Positions 7,700 through 16,040 of a stretch of 35,429 nt of DNA are shown in pieces. Position 1 is the stretch's first letter, and the number at the start of each line of letters is the position of its first letter. Where the stretch lies: the NCBI GenBank assembly GCA_020341735.1, contig CP070833.1:2793289-2828717 (forward strand), given 5' to 3'. This DNA is from Gammaproteobacteria bacterium (GTDB lineage: Bacteria; Pseudomonadota; Gammaproteobacteria; Steroidobacterales; XN24). The notes under the pieces were generated by a model, which had not been told where the DNA came from, did no database searches, and saw only the letters and a program-made list of their open reading frames with translations. The position numbers were made by a program, and so were the translations under genes.

Positions 7700-9028
7700 T
7701 CAGACCATCCCCGTCGTGACCAGCTGCTCCTGCTGATCCTTTTCCGACAGCTTGGGGCAGTGTTTCGAGATGCGGTAGAGCAGGTTGAGCAGATAGGGAG
7801 CATGCAGCCCGAGTACGAGCTTGCCGGTGGTCAACAAGGCGACAGACGTTGCGCGCTCTGGGTCAGCCCACAGGAAGTTGTTGGTGAAGCCGAGATGGCC
7901 GAAGGCTTTACTCGTATCCGGTCCGAACAGCCCCCACGGCGTGTCGCCCAGCATCATGCCGGCCGAGTAGCGCAAAGGCACCAACAAGGATCGATCAAAC
8001 TCCGGTTTGCCGACCTCCGCCACTGCGCGCCGGACCGTTAGCGGATCCAGCACCCGCGTCCCTTCAAGCTGGCCCCCGTTCAGCAGGCACTGGAAGAAGC
8101 GGGCGCACTCGTCTGCAGTGCCCACACCGTTGCCCGCCGGGATCACGGCCCGATAGAAACGCGGATCGTTGGACACCTCGACCGCATGTTGCAGGCTGGT
8201 CCCGATGGCGCGTTTGAGATACAGGTTGACGGGAAGACTGACCTTGAATCCGGAGACGTAGTTTCTCGCCAGTTTGTTCAGGACCGCCCCGCGGGCGCCG
8301 AAGTCGATCGTCTTCAGGCCGAGCGGTGCGGTGATGTTGTCGCGGAAAAATGATCTGAAACTCTGGCCGGAAACCCGCTCCACGAGATCGGCCACGACGA
8401 AGCCGGCGGTCAGTGCGTGGTAGGCATGGTGCTGTCCGGGCTTCTCAGGTTCGGACGAGTACAGGAGCCTGAGGACTTCCTTGCTGTCCAGCAGGAGCTC
8501 CGCAACGTCGACACCGTCAGCTCTGATCGTCGGGATGCCCGCCTTGTGGCAGAGCAGCTGGTAGATAGTGATGTCCTGCTTGCCTTTCTGGCCGAACTCC
8601 GGGATGTAGTGGCTGACCGGATCGAGCAGGCTAAATTGCTTGCGTTCAGAGAGCAGATGCACCGGGATAGCAGCCATGGCCTTGCTGGCCGAATACAGGC
8701 ACACCGGCGTGTCCGGCGTCATCGGCACCGAATCGCTATCGCGATCATCCGGCCCGTTGCCGCGGGCGTGCCCGATGGCTCGCTTCAGGACGATCTGGTC
8801 ATGGCGGCGGACGACGAGCGAAATACCGGGATGCATGCCGGTGGCATACATGCTCCGGACGGCTTCCCAGATGGCGTCGACACCCGGCTGTGTCATGTCT
8901 ACGGACCCGGGCTCGACTTCCTCGGCTTCGGCGACGGAGGTCACACTCGCCAGGTCACCGGGAACATCGGCCCCGTCGAGAACCAGTCGTCGAAGTGATC
9001 CGGGAAGGTATCGGATGTTGGTCAGCAA
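7700..9028 (-). CDS. Serine hydrolase of the beta-lactamase/class C (EstB-like) family
   Basis: This 442-residue protein has the penicillin-binding-protein/beta-lactamase fold signatures of EstB-like esterases. They are S113-A-S-K116 (nucleophile and general base), Y203 in HAYHALTAG (the usual Y-x-N position, here Y-H-A as in esterases), and H378-L-G in FGHLGFTN in place of KTG. These changes favour an esterase or amidase over a true beta-lactamase. No classical signal peptide is visible, suggesting a cytoplasmic enzyme. The start at 9028 is TTG with AGGA 6 bases upstream; an internal ATG at 8896 would still leave the whole domain. A distinctive AT-rich palindromic leader precedes it. Confidence 0.88.
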   Translation of the reverse strand: MLTNIRYLPGSLRRLVLDGADVPGDLASVTSVAEAEEVEPGSVDMTQPGVDAIWEAVRSMYATGMHPGISLVVRRHDQIVLKRAIGHARGNGPDDRDSDSVPMTPDTPVCLYSASKAMAAIPVHLLSERKQFSLLDPVSHYIPEFGQKGKQDITIYQLLCHKAGIPTIRADGVDVAELLLDSKEVLRLLYSSEPEKPGQHHAYHALTAGFVVADLVERVSGQSFRSFFRDNITAPLGLKTIDFGARGAVLNKLARNYVSGFKVSLPVNLYLKRAIGTSLQHAVEVSNDPRFYRAVIPAGNGVGTADECARFFQCLLNGGQLEGTRVLDPLTVRRAVAEVGKPEFDRSLLVPLRYSAGMMLGDTPWGLFGPDTSKAFGHLGFTNNFLWADPERATSVALLTTGKLVLGLHAPYLLNLLYRISKHCPKLSEKDQQEQLVTTGMV

Positions 9029-9055
9029 AATAATCCTGAGACTAAGAAGTCAAAG

Positions 9056-9095
9056 CTATCTATTTGATAGATGTATAGTTTATAGCATTCTCAGC
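9056..9095 (-). promoter_or_regulatory. AT-rich palindromic leader/promoter of the serine hydrolase
   Basis: This short AT-rich island lies 28-67 bases upstream of the hydrolase start. It contains CTATC-TATTT-GATAG (9056-9070), a 5-bp inverted repeat with a 5-base spacer. On the minus strand it also carries TATAAACTATACAT, which offers overlapping -10-like hexamers. Its composition stands out from the GC-rich surroundings. A promoter with an operator is likely; the regulator is unknown. Confidence 0.4.
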
Positions 9096-9293
9096 CTGAT
9101 TTCCGAGAACCCGGGGCTTATTGCGGCAACCGCTTCAGGCCGCCCCCCCGGGTCTGCCTGAACAACTCGCGATGAGCACGCTGGCCCGCGATTCGTGAGA
9201 GAGCACGGTATCGGTCGCAGGCAAATCTCAGGCGCCTTTTCCCAAGCCCTTTTCAGGACTTGCGCGGGCCGGAGAGCTTCTTAATCAGCGGGT

Positions 9294-10427
9294 TCAATCG
9301 AAGATCAGGACGATGTATGCAAAGAACAGGGCCATGTGGACGAACCCGTGCATCACGTTGGTGCGGGCGCCGCTAAGATTATGAACGGCGCAGATGAGTG
9401 TGATCAGCAGCAGGTAAATCTCCGGTTCCTCCAGACCAAGCTCGATCGTACGGCCGGTAACGATACTGATACCCAGCACGGCAGGGATTGTCATGCCGAT
9501 GGTCGCCAGCGCAGAGCCCAGGGAAATATTGATGGTGCGTTGCAGGCGATCGGCCCAGGCAGATTTGAGTGCGACCACGACTTCCGGCGTCAGGACCAGC
9601 GTCGCCACGAAGAAGCCGCCGAGTGCCTCCGGTGCGCCGAGGCTGGAGATACCGTGGTAGACGAGCACCGCCATCTTTTTTGACAGCAGCACGATTGGCA
9701 ACATGCACAGGATCAGAAACGCAGCGTGGAAGCGCGTGGAGCGGACAACGAAGCCATGATGATCGTCGCCTGATTCCGGATCACCGGCGATCTCGAGTTC
9801 CGGCTGCTTGAAATAGGCCTGGTGCCGCGTCGTCTGGATCCAGAGGAACGCGCCGTAGAGGATCGCGGAACTCAGTACCAGGAAAACGGCCATCAGCGGG
9901 CCCGCCTCTCCGCCCGGCGCTGATGTCATGTATCGGGGCAGGATCATGCCCAGCCCCGCCACCGGGATAATGACGCCTAAATAAGAGGCCGCGCCCTGCG
10001 TGTTGTAATACTGCTCCTTGTGCCTGAGGCCGCCGATGAGAAGCGTCACGCCCAGTAGCCCGTTCACTACGATCATAAGCACCGAGAAGATGGTGTCGCG
10101 GGCCAGCGTCGGATTGTTTTCTCCAGTTACCATCACCGCCGAGATCATGATCACCTCGATGCTGATGACCGCGATCGTGAGGATCAAGGTGCCGTAGGGC
10201 TCGCCCAGCTTGATCGCCAGACAGTCGGCGTGGCGCACGACCGCGAAGGCCAACAACAGCATAACTACGAAGAGCCAACCGAAAAGCACGGAGTAGCGGG
10301 GACCGTCTGACAGATCGGCCAGCCACGCGTCGCCGAAAACCGTGAAGATGGCAGTGGTGGCGATTCCCAGCCAGAGAGACCATTCGCACTTCAATATTCC
10401 TGCGGTCTGAGAACTGCTAGCAGACAC
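9294..10427 (-). CDS. chaA: Ca2+(Na+,K+)/H+ antiporter, ChaA family
   Basis: This 377-residue polytopic protein has about eleven predicted membrane helices and two copies of the cation-exchanger core. The first alpha repeat carries GEPYGTLILTIAVISIEVIM with the conserved acidic residues. The second has VLTPEVVVALKSAWADRLQRT (conserved Glu) followed by NISLGSALATIGMTIPAV. Between them is an acidic, His-containing hydrophilic loop (DPESGDDHH), a usual ChaA feature. It should exchange Ca2+ or monovalent cations for protons in alkaline or salt stress. The start is GTG at 10427 with AAAGGAG upstream. The ChaA assignment is by motif; actual ion specificity is not visible. Confidence 0.92.
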   Translation of the reverse strand: MSASSSQTAGILKCEWSLWLGIATTAIFTVFGDAWLADLSDGPRYSVLFGWLFVVMLLLAFAVVRHADCLAIKLGEPYGTLILTIAVISIEVIMISAVMVTGENNPTLARDTIFSVLMIVVNGLLGVTLLIGGLRHKEQYYNTQGAASYLGVIIPVAGLGMILPRYMTSAPGGEAGPLMAVFLVLSSAILYGAFLWIQTTRHQAYFKQPELEIAGDPESGDDHHGFVVRSTRFHAAFLILCMLPIVLLSKKMAVLVYHGISSLGAPEALGGFFVATLVLTPEVVVALKSAWADRLQRTINISLGSALATIGMTIPAVLGISIVTGRTIELGLEEPEIYLLLITLICAVHNLSGARTNVMHGFVHMALFFAYIVLIFD

Positions 10428-10756
10428 GTGTCACTCCTTTACGGACACTCGGAGTGCAACAGGCGTTGACTATACTTCACAATCCGAGCGACGAGGAGGT
10501 GACCCGGCAATTCTCCCGGAGCCGTTTCGGCGTCTCGGTCGGGAGGCGATACGTGCAAGTATTGTCGTCAGTGGTCGATGAGATCCCGGGTGCAGGAGGT
10601 CTGAACTCGACATACGACCGTCCAATGAGTGCTCGTAGGCAGGGCATCGGAAACGCGTATCCCGCCGAACAATAGGGCACGAAAAACTGATCTGGCTGCG
10701 GGGTGGACGCTTCGTCTTGCCCGTCATCACAACATCAGACAAGGAGACACTGCACG
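10428..10756. other. Divergent intergenic region between chaA and the GST-type reductase
   Basis: A 329-base gap. Around 10466-10477 it reads TTGACTATACTT, in which -35-like and -10-like hexamers overlap rather than being spaced, so a standard promoter is not supported. The AAGGAGA at 10741-10747 is the ribosome binding site of the next gene. Short open frames here look non-coding. Confidence 0.4.
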
Positions 10757-11719
10757 ATGAGTGCCGAAGACAAGAGCGTGCGGGGGGGGAATACCTGGGA
10801 GCGAGAGGTCGACGACGATGGCGAGTTCGTCCGCAGGCCGACCACGTTCCGATCCTGGATCAGGGCTGATGGCAGCGGCGAGTTCCAGCCGGAGCGGGGC
10901 CGCTATCATCTTTACGTCTCCTATGCTTGTCCCTGGGCCCACAGGACCTTGATCTTCCGTAAGCTCAAGGGCCTGGAGGACGCCATCAGTTTCGATGTGG
11001 TTGATGCGTTTCTCCCGGCCGTCGGCTGGACGTTCGAGCAGACCGTGCCTGGTGCGACTGGCGATTCGGTCCACGGCTATCACCTGCTGCGCGAAGTCTA
11101 CAAGGGCGCGAGCCCCGATTTCGACGGCACGATCACTGTGCCCGTCCTGTACGACAAGAAGCAGAAAGCAATCGTCAACAACGAGTCGGCGGACATCATA
11201 AGGATGCTGAATTCCGAGTTCCAGGAAATGGCAGGTCATCCGGAAGTCGATTTGTACCCGGAGCCGCTGCGCGATCGCATCGACGAGCTGAATGACTGGA
11301 TTTACCCGAACATCAACAACGGCGTCTACCGGTCCGGTTTTGCGCGCAAGCAGGCCGCCTACAGTAAGGCGGTCAACGGGCTGTTCGCGGCCCTCGATCG
11401 AGTGGAGTTGATCCTGGGTGAGTCCCGTTACCTGTGCGGGGATCGGCTGACCGAAGCGGACATCCGCCTGTTCACGACACTGATCCGTTTCGATGCGGTT
11501 TACGTGACCCATTTCAAGTGCAACATCCGCAGGATCATCGACTACCCGAACCTGTGGGCTTACACGCGGGAGATCTACCAGATGCCGGGGATTGCCGAGA
11601 CGATCAACATGGAGCACATCAAGCGCCACTACTTCGAGTCACACAGATCGATCAATCCTCTGGGTATCGTACCCTTGGGACCGGATCTGGATTTCGATGC
11701 GCCGCACGGGCGCGGCTAG
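10757..11719 (+). CDS. yqjG: Glutathionyl-hydroquinone reductase (Xi-class GST, YqjG/EcM4 type)
   Basis: This 320-residue cytoplasmic enzyme reduces glutathionyl-hydroquinones with glutathione. The catalytic cysteine C58 sits in SYACPWAHR, the signature of Xi-class GSTs. It is followed by TITVPVLYDKK (cis-Pro of the thioredoxin fold) and IVNNESADIIRM (glutathione gamma-Glu binding E-S pair). The C-terminal helical domain has LCGDRLTEADIRLFTTLIRFD and ends with the family-typical HYFESHRSINPLGIVPLGP. The ATG at 10757 has AAGGAGA 9 bases upstream and is preferred over the in-frame GTG/ATG further up. Length matches the roughly 320-residue family norm. The enzyme likely takes part in quinone or xenobiotic detoxification. 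Confidence 0.94.
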   Translation: MSAEDKSVRGGNTWEREVDDDGEFVRRPTTFRSWIRADGSGEFQPERGRYHLYVSYACPWAHRTLIFRKLKGLEDAISFDVVDAFLPAVGWTFEQTVPGATGDSVHGYHLLREVYKGASPDFDGTITVPVLYDKKQKAIVNNESADIIRMLNSEFQEMAGHPEVDLYPEPLRDRIDELNDWIYPNINNGVYRSGFARKQAAYSKAVNGLFAALDRVELILGESRYLCGDRLTEADIRLFTTLIRFDAVYVTHFKCNIRRIIDYPNLWAYTREIYQMPGIAETINMEHIKRHYFESHRSINPLGIVPLGPDLDFDAPHGRG

Positions 11720-11785
11720 AAGACAGAGTCCCAAGTCACTTTTTCCATGCCGAGCTGACCGGCAACGCAGGTGGCAAGCCGACCC

Positions 11786-12106
11786 CTAGACGGACGCTTT
11801 TTTTTGCGAGTCTCCAAATGCCGCGATCTGTTCCGGCGTCGCCTCGTTCTGATATCGGGACTTGTAGTCACCATAGGGCATCCCGTAGACGATCTCCCGG
11901 GCCTGGTCGTAATCGATCTCGATTCCGCGCTCGGCCGCCGCCGCCCGGTACCACTTGGAGATGCAGTTGCGGCAGAAGTAGCCGAGATTCATAAGGTCGA
12001 TATTCTGCACTTCCGGATACTTCTGCAGGTGCTCGATCAGCCTGCGGAATACTTGCGACTCGATCTCGACCCGTGTGGCGCCGTCCACTTCGGTGATGTC
12101 TGACAT
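11786..12106 (-). CDS. DUF1244 domain protein
   Basis: This 106-residue cytoplasmic protein has the strongly conserved DUF1244 block VQNIDLMNLGYFCRNCISKW followed by YRAAAAERGIE and EIVYGMPYGDYKSRYQ. The C-x-x-C pair could bind a metal or be redox-active, but the function of this widespread proteobacterial family is not known to me. The ATG at 12106 has CGGAG 8 bases upstream. It converges with the hydroquinone reductase gene; the 66-base gap contains a T8 run (about 11798-11805) without a clear hairpin. Confidence 0.92.
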   Translation of the reverse strand: MSDITEVDGATRVEIESQVFRRLIEHLQKYPEVQNIDLMNLGYFCRNCISKWYRAAAAERGIEIDYDQAREIVYGMPYGDYKSRYQNEATPEQIAAFGDSQKKASV

Positions 12107-12439
12107 ACTTGATACTCCGAAATAAATGCTGATGGCCCTCAGTCATACGGGGCCTGCCGGTAGATGTCCATACGTCGCGGCCCGAAAGGCTCTACCGGTC
12201 CGCCGCGAGGGAGCGACTTTCAGGCCTGAGTTCTCTCGACCGCCTGGGAGCCGATTTGGTCACGCCGTCCCTGCGAACGGAACCTCGGGCTGTCGGTGCC
12301 GCAGAGTCCCGCGCTTCGTCCATAGCGCCCCGGCAGGCGGTCTGCCTTGACGCGCCCAGGCATGGTAGTACCCTGACCCCTCAAAGATCCTGGCGTTTCC
12401 CGCCAACCGGCCGCACACCGGCCGCAGAGTATCAACACC
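12107..12439. other. Divergent intergenic region upstream of the hemolysin III gene
   Basis: A 333-base gap between DUF1244 (leftward) and the hemolysin III homologue (rightward). It should contain both promoters, but I found no convincing -35/-10 pair, no RNA gene and no coding frame with a recognisable product. The ATG at 12440 has no good Shine-Dalgarno sequence. Confidence 0.4.
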
Positions 12440-13111
12440 ATGCGCAAACAAACGGGTGATTACACCCTGATCGAGGAGGTCCTCCACGCAGTGACGCATG
12501 GTGTCGGCGTCATCCTGAGCATCGCGGGCCTGTCCTGGATGCTCTACCTGTCCATCGGCGCCTCCGACCCCTGGCGGATCGTCGCCAGCCTGGTGTATGG
12601 AGGCAGCCTGATCACGCTGTTCCTCGCGTCCACGCTGTACCACGCGTGGCCAGTGTCGCCGAGAAAACACTTGTTCAAGCTTCTGGACCATTGCGCCATC
12701 TATCTGCTGATCGCCGGGTCCTACACGCCGTTCCTGTTGGTCGCAATGCGGAATAGCACGGGCTGGTGGCTGTTCGGTGCCATATGGACGCTGGCGACCG
12801 CCGGGATCCTGACGAAGCTGTGGCTGCGGCATCGTTATCCGAAGGTATCGCTGGCCAGTTATCTGGTGATGGGTTGGCTGGTGGTGATTGCGGCGCCCCA
12901 GGTGGCCAACGCGATCGGCGCTAACGCCATGATGTGGGTGGTCGCCGGCGGGCTGAGTTACACGGTCGGTGCCGTCTTCTACGCGGTAAAGTGGTTGCCT
13001 TTCAATCATGCCGTTTGGCATGTGTTCGTACTTGTCGGCGGTGTCTGTCATTTCCTCGCCGTCGTCTGGTACGTACTTCCGGTCATGCCCGTCGTCCCGC
13101 CGAGCGGATAG
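12440..13111 (+). CDS. Hemolysin III family membrane protein (PAQR/YqfA-TrhA)
   Basis: This 223-residue protein has about seven transmembrane helices. PAQR-superfamily hallmarks are present: EEVLHAVTHGVG in the first helix region, STLYHAW (H68), KLLDHCAIYLLIAGSYTPF, and a C-terminal H-x-x-x-H motif within NHAVWHVFVLVGGVCHF. These His and Asp residues form the intramembrane zinc site known for this superfamily. Despite the family name, bacterial members are thought to act in membrane-energy or lipid homeostasis rather than in haemolysis. The frame starts at the ATG 12440, consistent with the family N-terminus (T-L-I-E-E-V-L-H). Confidence 0.92.
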   Translation: MRKQTGDYTLIEEVLHAVTHGVGVILSIAGLSWMLYLSIGASDPWRIVASLVYGGSLITLFLASTLYHAWPVSPRKHLFKLLDHCAIYLLIAGSYTPFLLVAMRNSTGWWLFGAIWTLATAGILTKLWLRHRYPKVSLASYLVMGWLVVIAAPQVANAIGANAMMWVVAGGLSYTVGAVFYAVKWLPFNHAVWHVFVLVGGVCHFLAVVWYVLPVMPVVPPSG

Positions 13112-13197
13112 CCCGTTCCGGAACAGCAAGCTCCCGGTCGGCCGATGCCGTCAGATGACATCCCAATCGGAGGCCGTGAGACCGCTCTATTTATTCA

Positions 13198-14394
13198 TTA
13201 GCGGCCGCGGGTCAGGATCCAGTACACCTGTTCTTCAGGGGTCTCGATACGGTACAGCAGCCGGCTGTAAGGGGTAAATTGGTTACCCAATCTTAGATAG
13301 AGATCATCGAAGAACTCAGGCGTTTCCAGGCTGAAATTGTGGAAATTCCGCGTCCGGTTCACGGGCGTAACGTCCACCAGGGTGATCAGGTCGCTGTCGG
13401 GCTCTATCAGTTCGGAGATTCGGGCGGCTTCCTCGAGCTGGTCGGGACTGAGTGAGCTTTCGCCTCTGCGCCGACCCCGATTGACTAGTCGGCTGATAAG
13501 CAGGGCGCGATCATTGGACGAGACGTAGACGGTCAGGTTCTTCGCCAGGGCAATGATCTCCTGTTTGAATTGTTGATCGAACTCGTCATGGTCCACGTCG
13601 GGCGCCGTCAGCACGACGTCCTCGATCTCGGTTTCGGCATCCGCCAGGTCGGGCTGCTGATAAAGGATGCTGAACGCATCGGCGACGACCTGCGCGCCCA
13701 TGCTGTTCGCGACCAGCCATACTCTTTCCGGCGCTATCTCGCGGATTATCAGTTCGAGAGTCGCCGCCAACTCGCCGCCCGACTCCCTCGCAACCTGGTG
13801 GGCGCGCCGGTAGCCGGCCAGCGAGGATCCCTGATCGCCAGGCCAGTCGAACAGAAGAACCGGGGCATTGATGTCCAGAATATGGCCGAGGAACGCGGTC
13901 TTGCGCAGGGCCGTCGGGAAGCGTTCGCGGAAGCCGTGGACCACGACGAGCAGAGACCGGAACGGAGACTGGTCGACGAGGCTCCCGATCCTCTCGACGA
14001 ACTGTTGCTCATCCAAAGGCTCCACGTTGCGTATCTGGATCTCCTCGTTCTGGAACCAGTCGGTAGGGTTGATCAGCATGCCGAGCCCCAGCGACGGCTC
14101 GATTTCGGTATCGAAGGAGCCGAATCGCAGCTCTTCTCCGCGTGCGCTGTCAAACCGCTCCTCGAGAGGGCCCTGCTGATTAACCGGGCGCCGATTGGTC
14201 GTGTAGAAATACCGATAACTCCCGCGTTCACCGAGCTGGGCCACCGTCATCCTCCGAAACAGGAAGCTCTCCGCCCGATGGAGGGCGGCACCGGTGGAAC
14301 CGAGATAGACGAAGTAGAACCACGCGCCTGCGGCGGTCAGTAGCACGGCGAGCACTGTGCCCCCGATGATTAGTCTGCGTCTGAAGCGGCTCAC
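13198..14394 (-). CDS. Membrane-anchored alpha/beta hydrolase (DUF900 family)
   Basis: This 398-residue protein has an N-terminal membrane anchor (about 8-30, LIIGGTVLAVLLTAAGAWFY) and a C-terminal alpha/beta-hydrolase domain. VVHGF (151-155) is the oxyanion-hole strand. FDWPGDQGS (182-190) is the usual DUF900 motif after the next strand. VANSMGAQ contains the nucleophile S231. LTAPDVDHDEF is a likely acid site and NFHNF a likely catalytic histidine. The nucleophile elbow is A-N-S-M-G rather than the usual G-H-S-M-G. The catalytic domain would face the periplasm. The start is GTG at 14394 with no strong ribosome binding site. Substrate is unknown; esterase or lipase activity is inferred. Confidence 0.87.
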   Translation of the reverse strand: MSRFRRRLIIGGTVLAVLLTAAGAWFYFVYLGSTGAALHRAESFLFRRMTVAQLGERGSYRYFYTTNRRPVNQQGPLEERFDSARGEELRFGSFDTEIEPSLGLGMLINPTDWFQNEEIQIRNVEPLDEQQFVERIGSLVDQSPFRSLLVVVHGFRERFPTALRKTAFLGHILDINAPVLLFDWPGDQGSSLAGYRRAHQVARESGGELAATLELIIREIAPERVWLVANSMGAQVVADAFSILYQQPDLADAETEIEDVVLTAPDVDHDEFDQQFKQEIIALAKNLTVYVSSNDRALLISRLVNRGRRRGESSLSPDQLEEAARISELIEPDSDLITLVDVTPVNRTRNFHNFSLETPEFFDDLYLRLGNQFTPYSRLLYRIETPEEQVYWILTRGR

Positions 14395-14467
14395 AGAACT
14401 CGCTGCCGGTGGTCAGTCAGTCGACGCCGGGGGTGGTCCGCCCGACGTCTAGGGGCTGGGATCAGGT

Positions 14468-15124
14468 TCATGATGGCAGATGCCCTGTTTTGACGTAAAT
14501 CAGGCAGCCTTCGGTAGAGAAGGGCTTATGTGAGCTGCCGGGCGGATTCCGCAGCCAGGAGCCTGCCGGATATCGGCCGTGCTCGTCCTCGAACACCCCT
14601 TCGATGACGAAGATCTCCTCACCCTGCGGGTGGCTATGACGATCGAACACCGTGCCAGCCGCCCATCGGACGAGAGCAACTTCCTCGGTGCCGAAGCTGT
14701 GCAATGGAAGGACCTCCAGTCCTGACATCAGCCCCGGCGACCAGGCTGCCGCCGTCGTGTCGATGACGACGCGGGTTGCGTCATCCGGATCGAATTGACG
14801 GAGTTTCACGAATATGGTGCACCCTGGCTCGCTACCCGGCGAATGGGAGGACCCGGGCGGATTGCGGACGTAGGTCCCCCGACCAAAGTCACCGTGCTCA
14901 TCGGAGAATGTGCCCTCGAGAACGAAAAACTCCTCACCCTCATCGTGGACGTGTTCCGGGAAGATGCTTCCGGGCGCATACCGGACCACGGAGGTAGCGC
15001 GCGCCTTCTCGCCGCCGATGCGATCGAGCATCAGCCGGTCCACACCGGGCATGGGCGACGCCGTCCACTTTTCCTCGCCGGCGATCACGACGGCACGCTG
15101 CTGGAAGTCGCTTCGAAGTTCCAT
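14468..15124 (-). CDS. Double ChrR-like cupin protein
   Basis: This 218-residue protein is made of two tandem cupin domains that resemble each other closely, an internal duplication. Cupin 1 has H58, H60, E64 and H94; cupin 2 has H163, H165, E169 and H199. Each is therefore a complete three-His, one-Glu metal site. Shared sequence includes the GEE-F/I-FV block and NPPGSSH in both halves. The fold matches the C-terminal cupin of ChrR-type anti-sigma factors, but there is no N-terminal zinc-finger anti-sigma domain and no ECF sigma gene nearby. A metal-dependent enzyme or small-molecule sensor is more likely than an anti-sigma factor. It lies 47 bases downstream of the lipoprotein gene on the same strand and could share its transcript. 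Confidence 0.88.
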   Translation of the reverse strand: MELRSDFQQRAVVIAGEEKWTASPMPGVDRLMLDRIGGEKARATSVVRYAPGSIFPEHVHDEGEEFFVLEGTFSDEHGDFGRGTYVRNPPGSSHSPGSEPGCTIFVKLRQFDPDDATRVVIDTTAAAWSPGLMSGLEVLPLHSFGTEEVALVRWAAGTVFDRHSHPQGEEIFVIEGVFEDEHGRYPAGSWLRNPPGSSHKPFSTEGCLIYVKTGHLPS

Positions 15125-15171
15125 CGGCTCATTCCGTATTATGCGGGCGTCCTTAACGCCTCAGTCGCTGG

Positions 15172-15759
15172 TCAATGCTCGCAGAATGCACGCATCTTCT
15201 TGTAGGCGAGATCAGCCTCCTGCTCGGTCGTGGCGGCCAACAGCGCCTGCTTGGTAGCCAGGCATTCCTCGGACTCTTCGACGTTGGCCTCATGCATCTC
15301 CTGATAGTCCGGGTGAGACTGCGGCGAGCCGCACATGATCGGCGAGACGCGTCGGATGTTGGCGTGCTTACCCTGCTCGACCGAGACACAGTCACCCGAT
15401 TCTATGTCGTGGTGCTCCGTCACCATCTGGATCGTTCCGCCGTTGTTGAGGCGCACGGTGTACTTGTCCGCCGTGCCGGCCTTGGATTTCTGGATCATTG
15501 CGCCGATAAGAGCACCCGCGATCGCGGCGCCTGCCTGGGTCGTGCCCGAGCGACGACTGGCGGCCGCCAGACCCAGGCCACCACCGACCAGCGCCCCGGT
15601 CCCGTATTTGGGGTCCATCTGAACCTGTTCAACCTGCATCACCGTGCCGTAGTCGACGGTGATTACCTCTCCGCGTGTAGAACCCGTTCCGGGATCAGTG
15701 GCGGCGCAACCGGCCAGCATCAGCGAAGTGAATGTCAGGAGGGCCTGTCTTGAGGTCAT
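15172..15759 (-). CDS. Glycine-zipper outer-membrane lipoprotein (SlyB/17 kDa antigen-like)
   Basis: This 195-residue protein starts at ATG 15759, supported by GGAGAT about 7 bases upstream; the frame is open 18 bases further. Residues 1-18 are a lipoprotein signal with lipobox LAGC (C18). After a short beta-type segment (GEVITVDYGTVMQVEQVQMD) comes a glycine-zipper region, GALVGGGLGLAAASRR and AGAAIAGALIGAMIQ. This arrangement is seen in SlyB/PcpY-type envelope lipoproteins. The extended C-terminal part has several Cys residues and a charged helix (YQEMHEANVEESEECLATKQ) not found in short SlyB proteins. A structural or envelope-stress role is likely. It is upstream of the double cupin on the same strand. 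Confidence 0.83.
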   Translation of the reverse strand: MTSRQALLTFTSLMLAGCAATDPGTGSTRGEVITVDYGTVMQVEQVQMDPKYGTGALVGGGLGLAAASRRSGTTQAGAAIAGALIGAMIQKSKAGTADKYTVRLNNGGTIQMVTEHHDIESGDCVSVEQGKHANIRRVSPIMCGSPQSHPDYQEMHEANVEESEECLATKQALLAATTEQEADLAYKKMRAFCEH

Positions 15760-16040
15760 CGTGGTATCTCCAAACAAGCTGGCCGCGCGCTAGTGAGGTC
15801 GGAGCTGCCTTGGTAACCCGAACTGCGCAACGGAACTTTGAGGATTCTGTCAAACAGATGTTAGCAGCTCCGGTCGAATGTGGCTGGACTGCCAGCCAGC
15901 TGCCCGGTGCCAGACGGAGAGGCACGGGTCGGGAAGAGATTCGTGGTCTCGCCGAATGGGCGCAGCCTGGTGGCATTCCGAGTGTCGATGCGCCGCAATA
16001 CCGCCGCCTGTCCATCCAGGAAAGTGATTAAGGCCGGTCG

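Noticed and set aside
10466-10477. TTGACTATACTT as a promoter
   Set aside because: The -35-like and -10-like hexamers overlap instead of being about 17 bases apart, so they cannot act together as a standard sigma70 promoter.
10727-11629. 300-codon frame antisense to the glutathionyl-hydroquinone reductase
   Set aside because: It fully overlaps a well-supported gene with a good ribosome binding site; the translated sequence shows no domain pattern.
13570-14343. 257-codon frame antisense to the DUF900 hydrolase
   Set aside because: Shadow frame; the hydrolase on the other strand has an anchor, a nucleophile motif and normal length.
15732-16031. Plus-strand frame of 99 codons between the lipoprotein and EVE-HNH genes
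   Set aside because: It starts inside the lipoprotein gene, has no ribosome binding site and resembles no known protein. A small real gene in 15780-16031 cannot be fully excluded.
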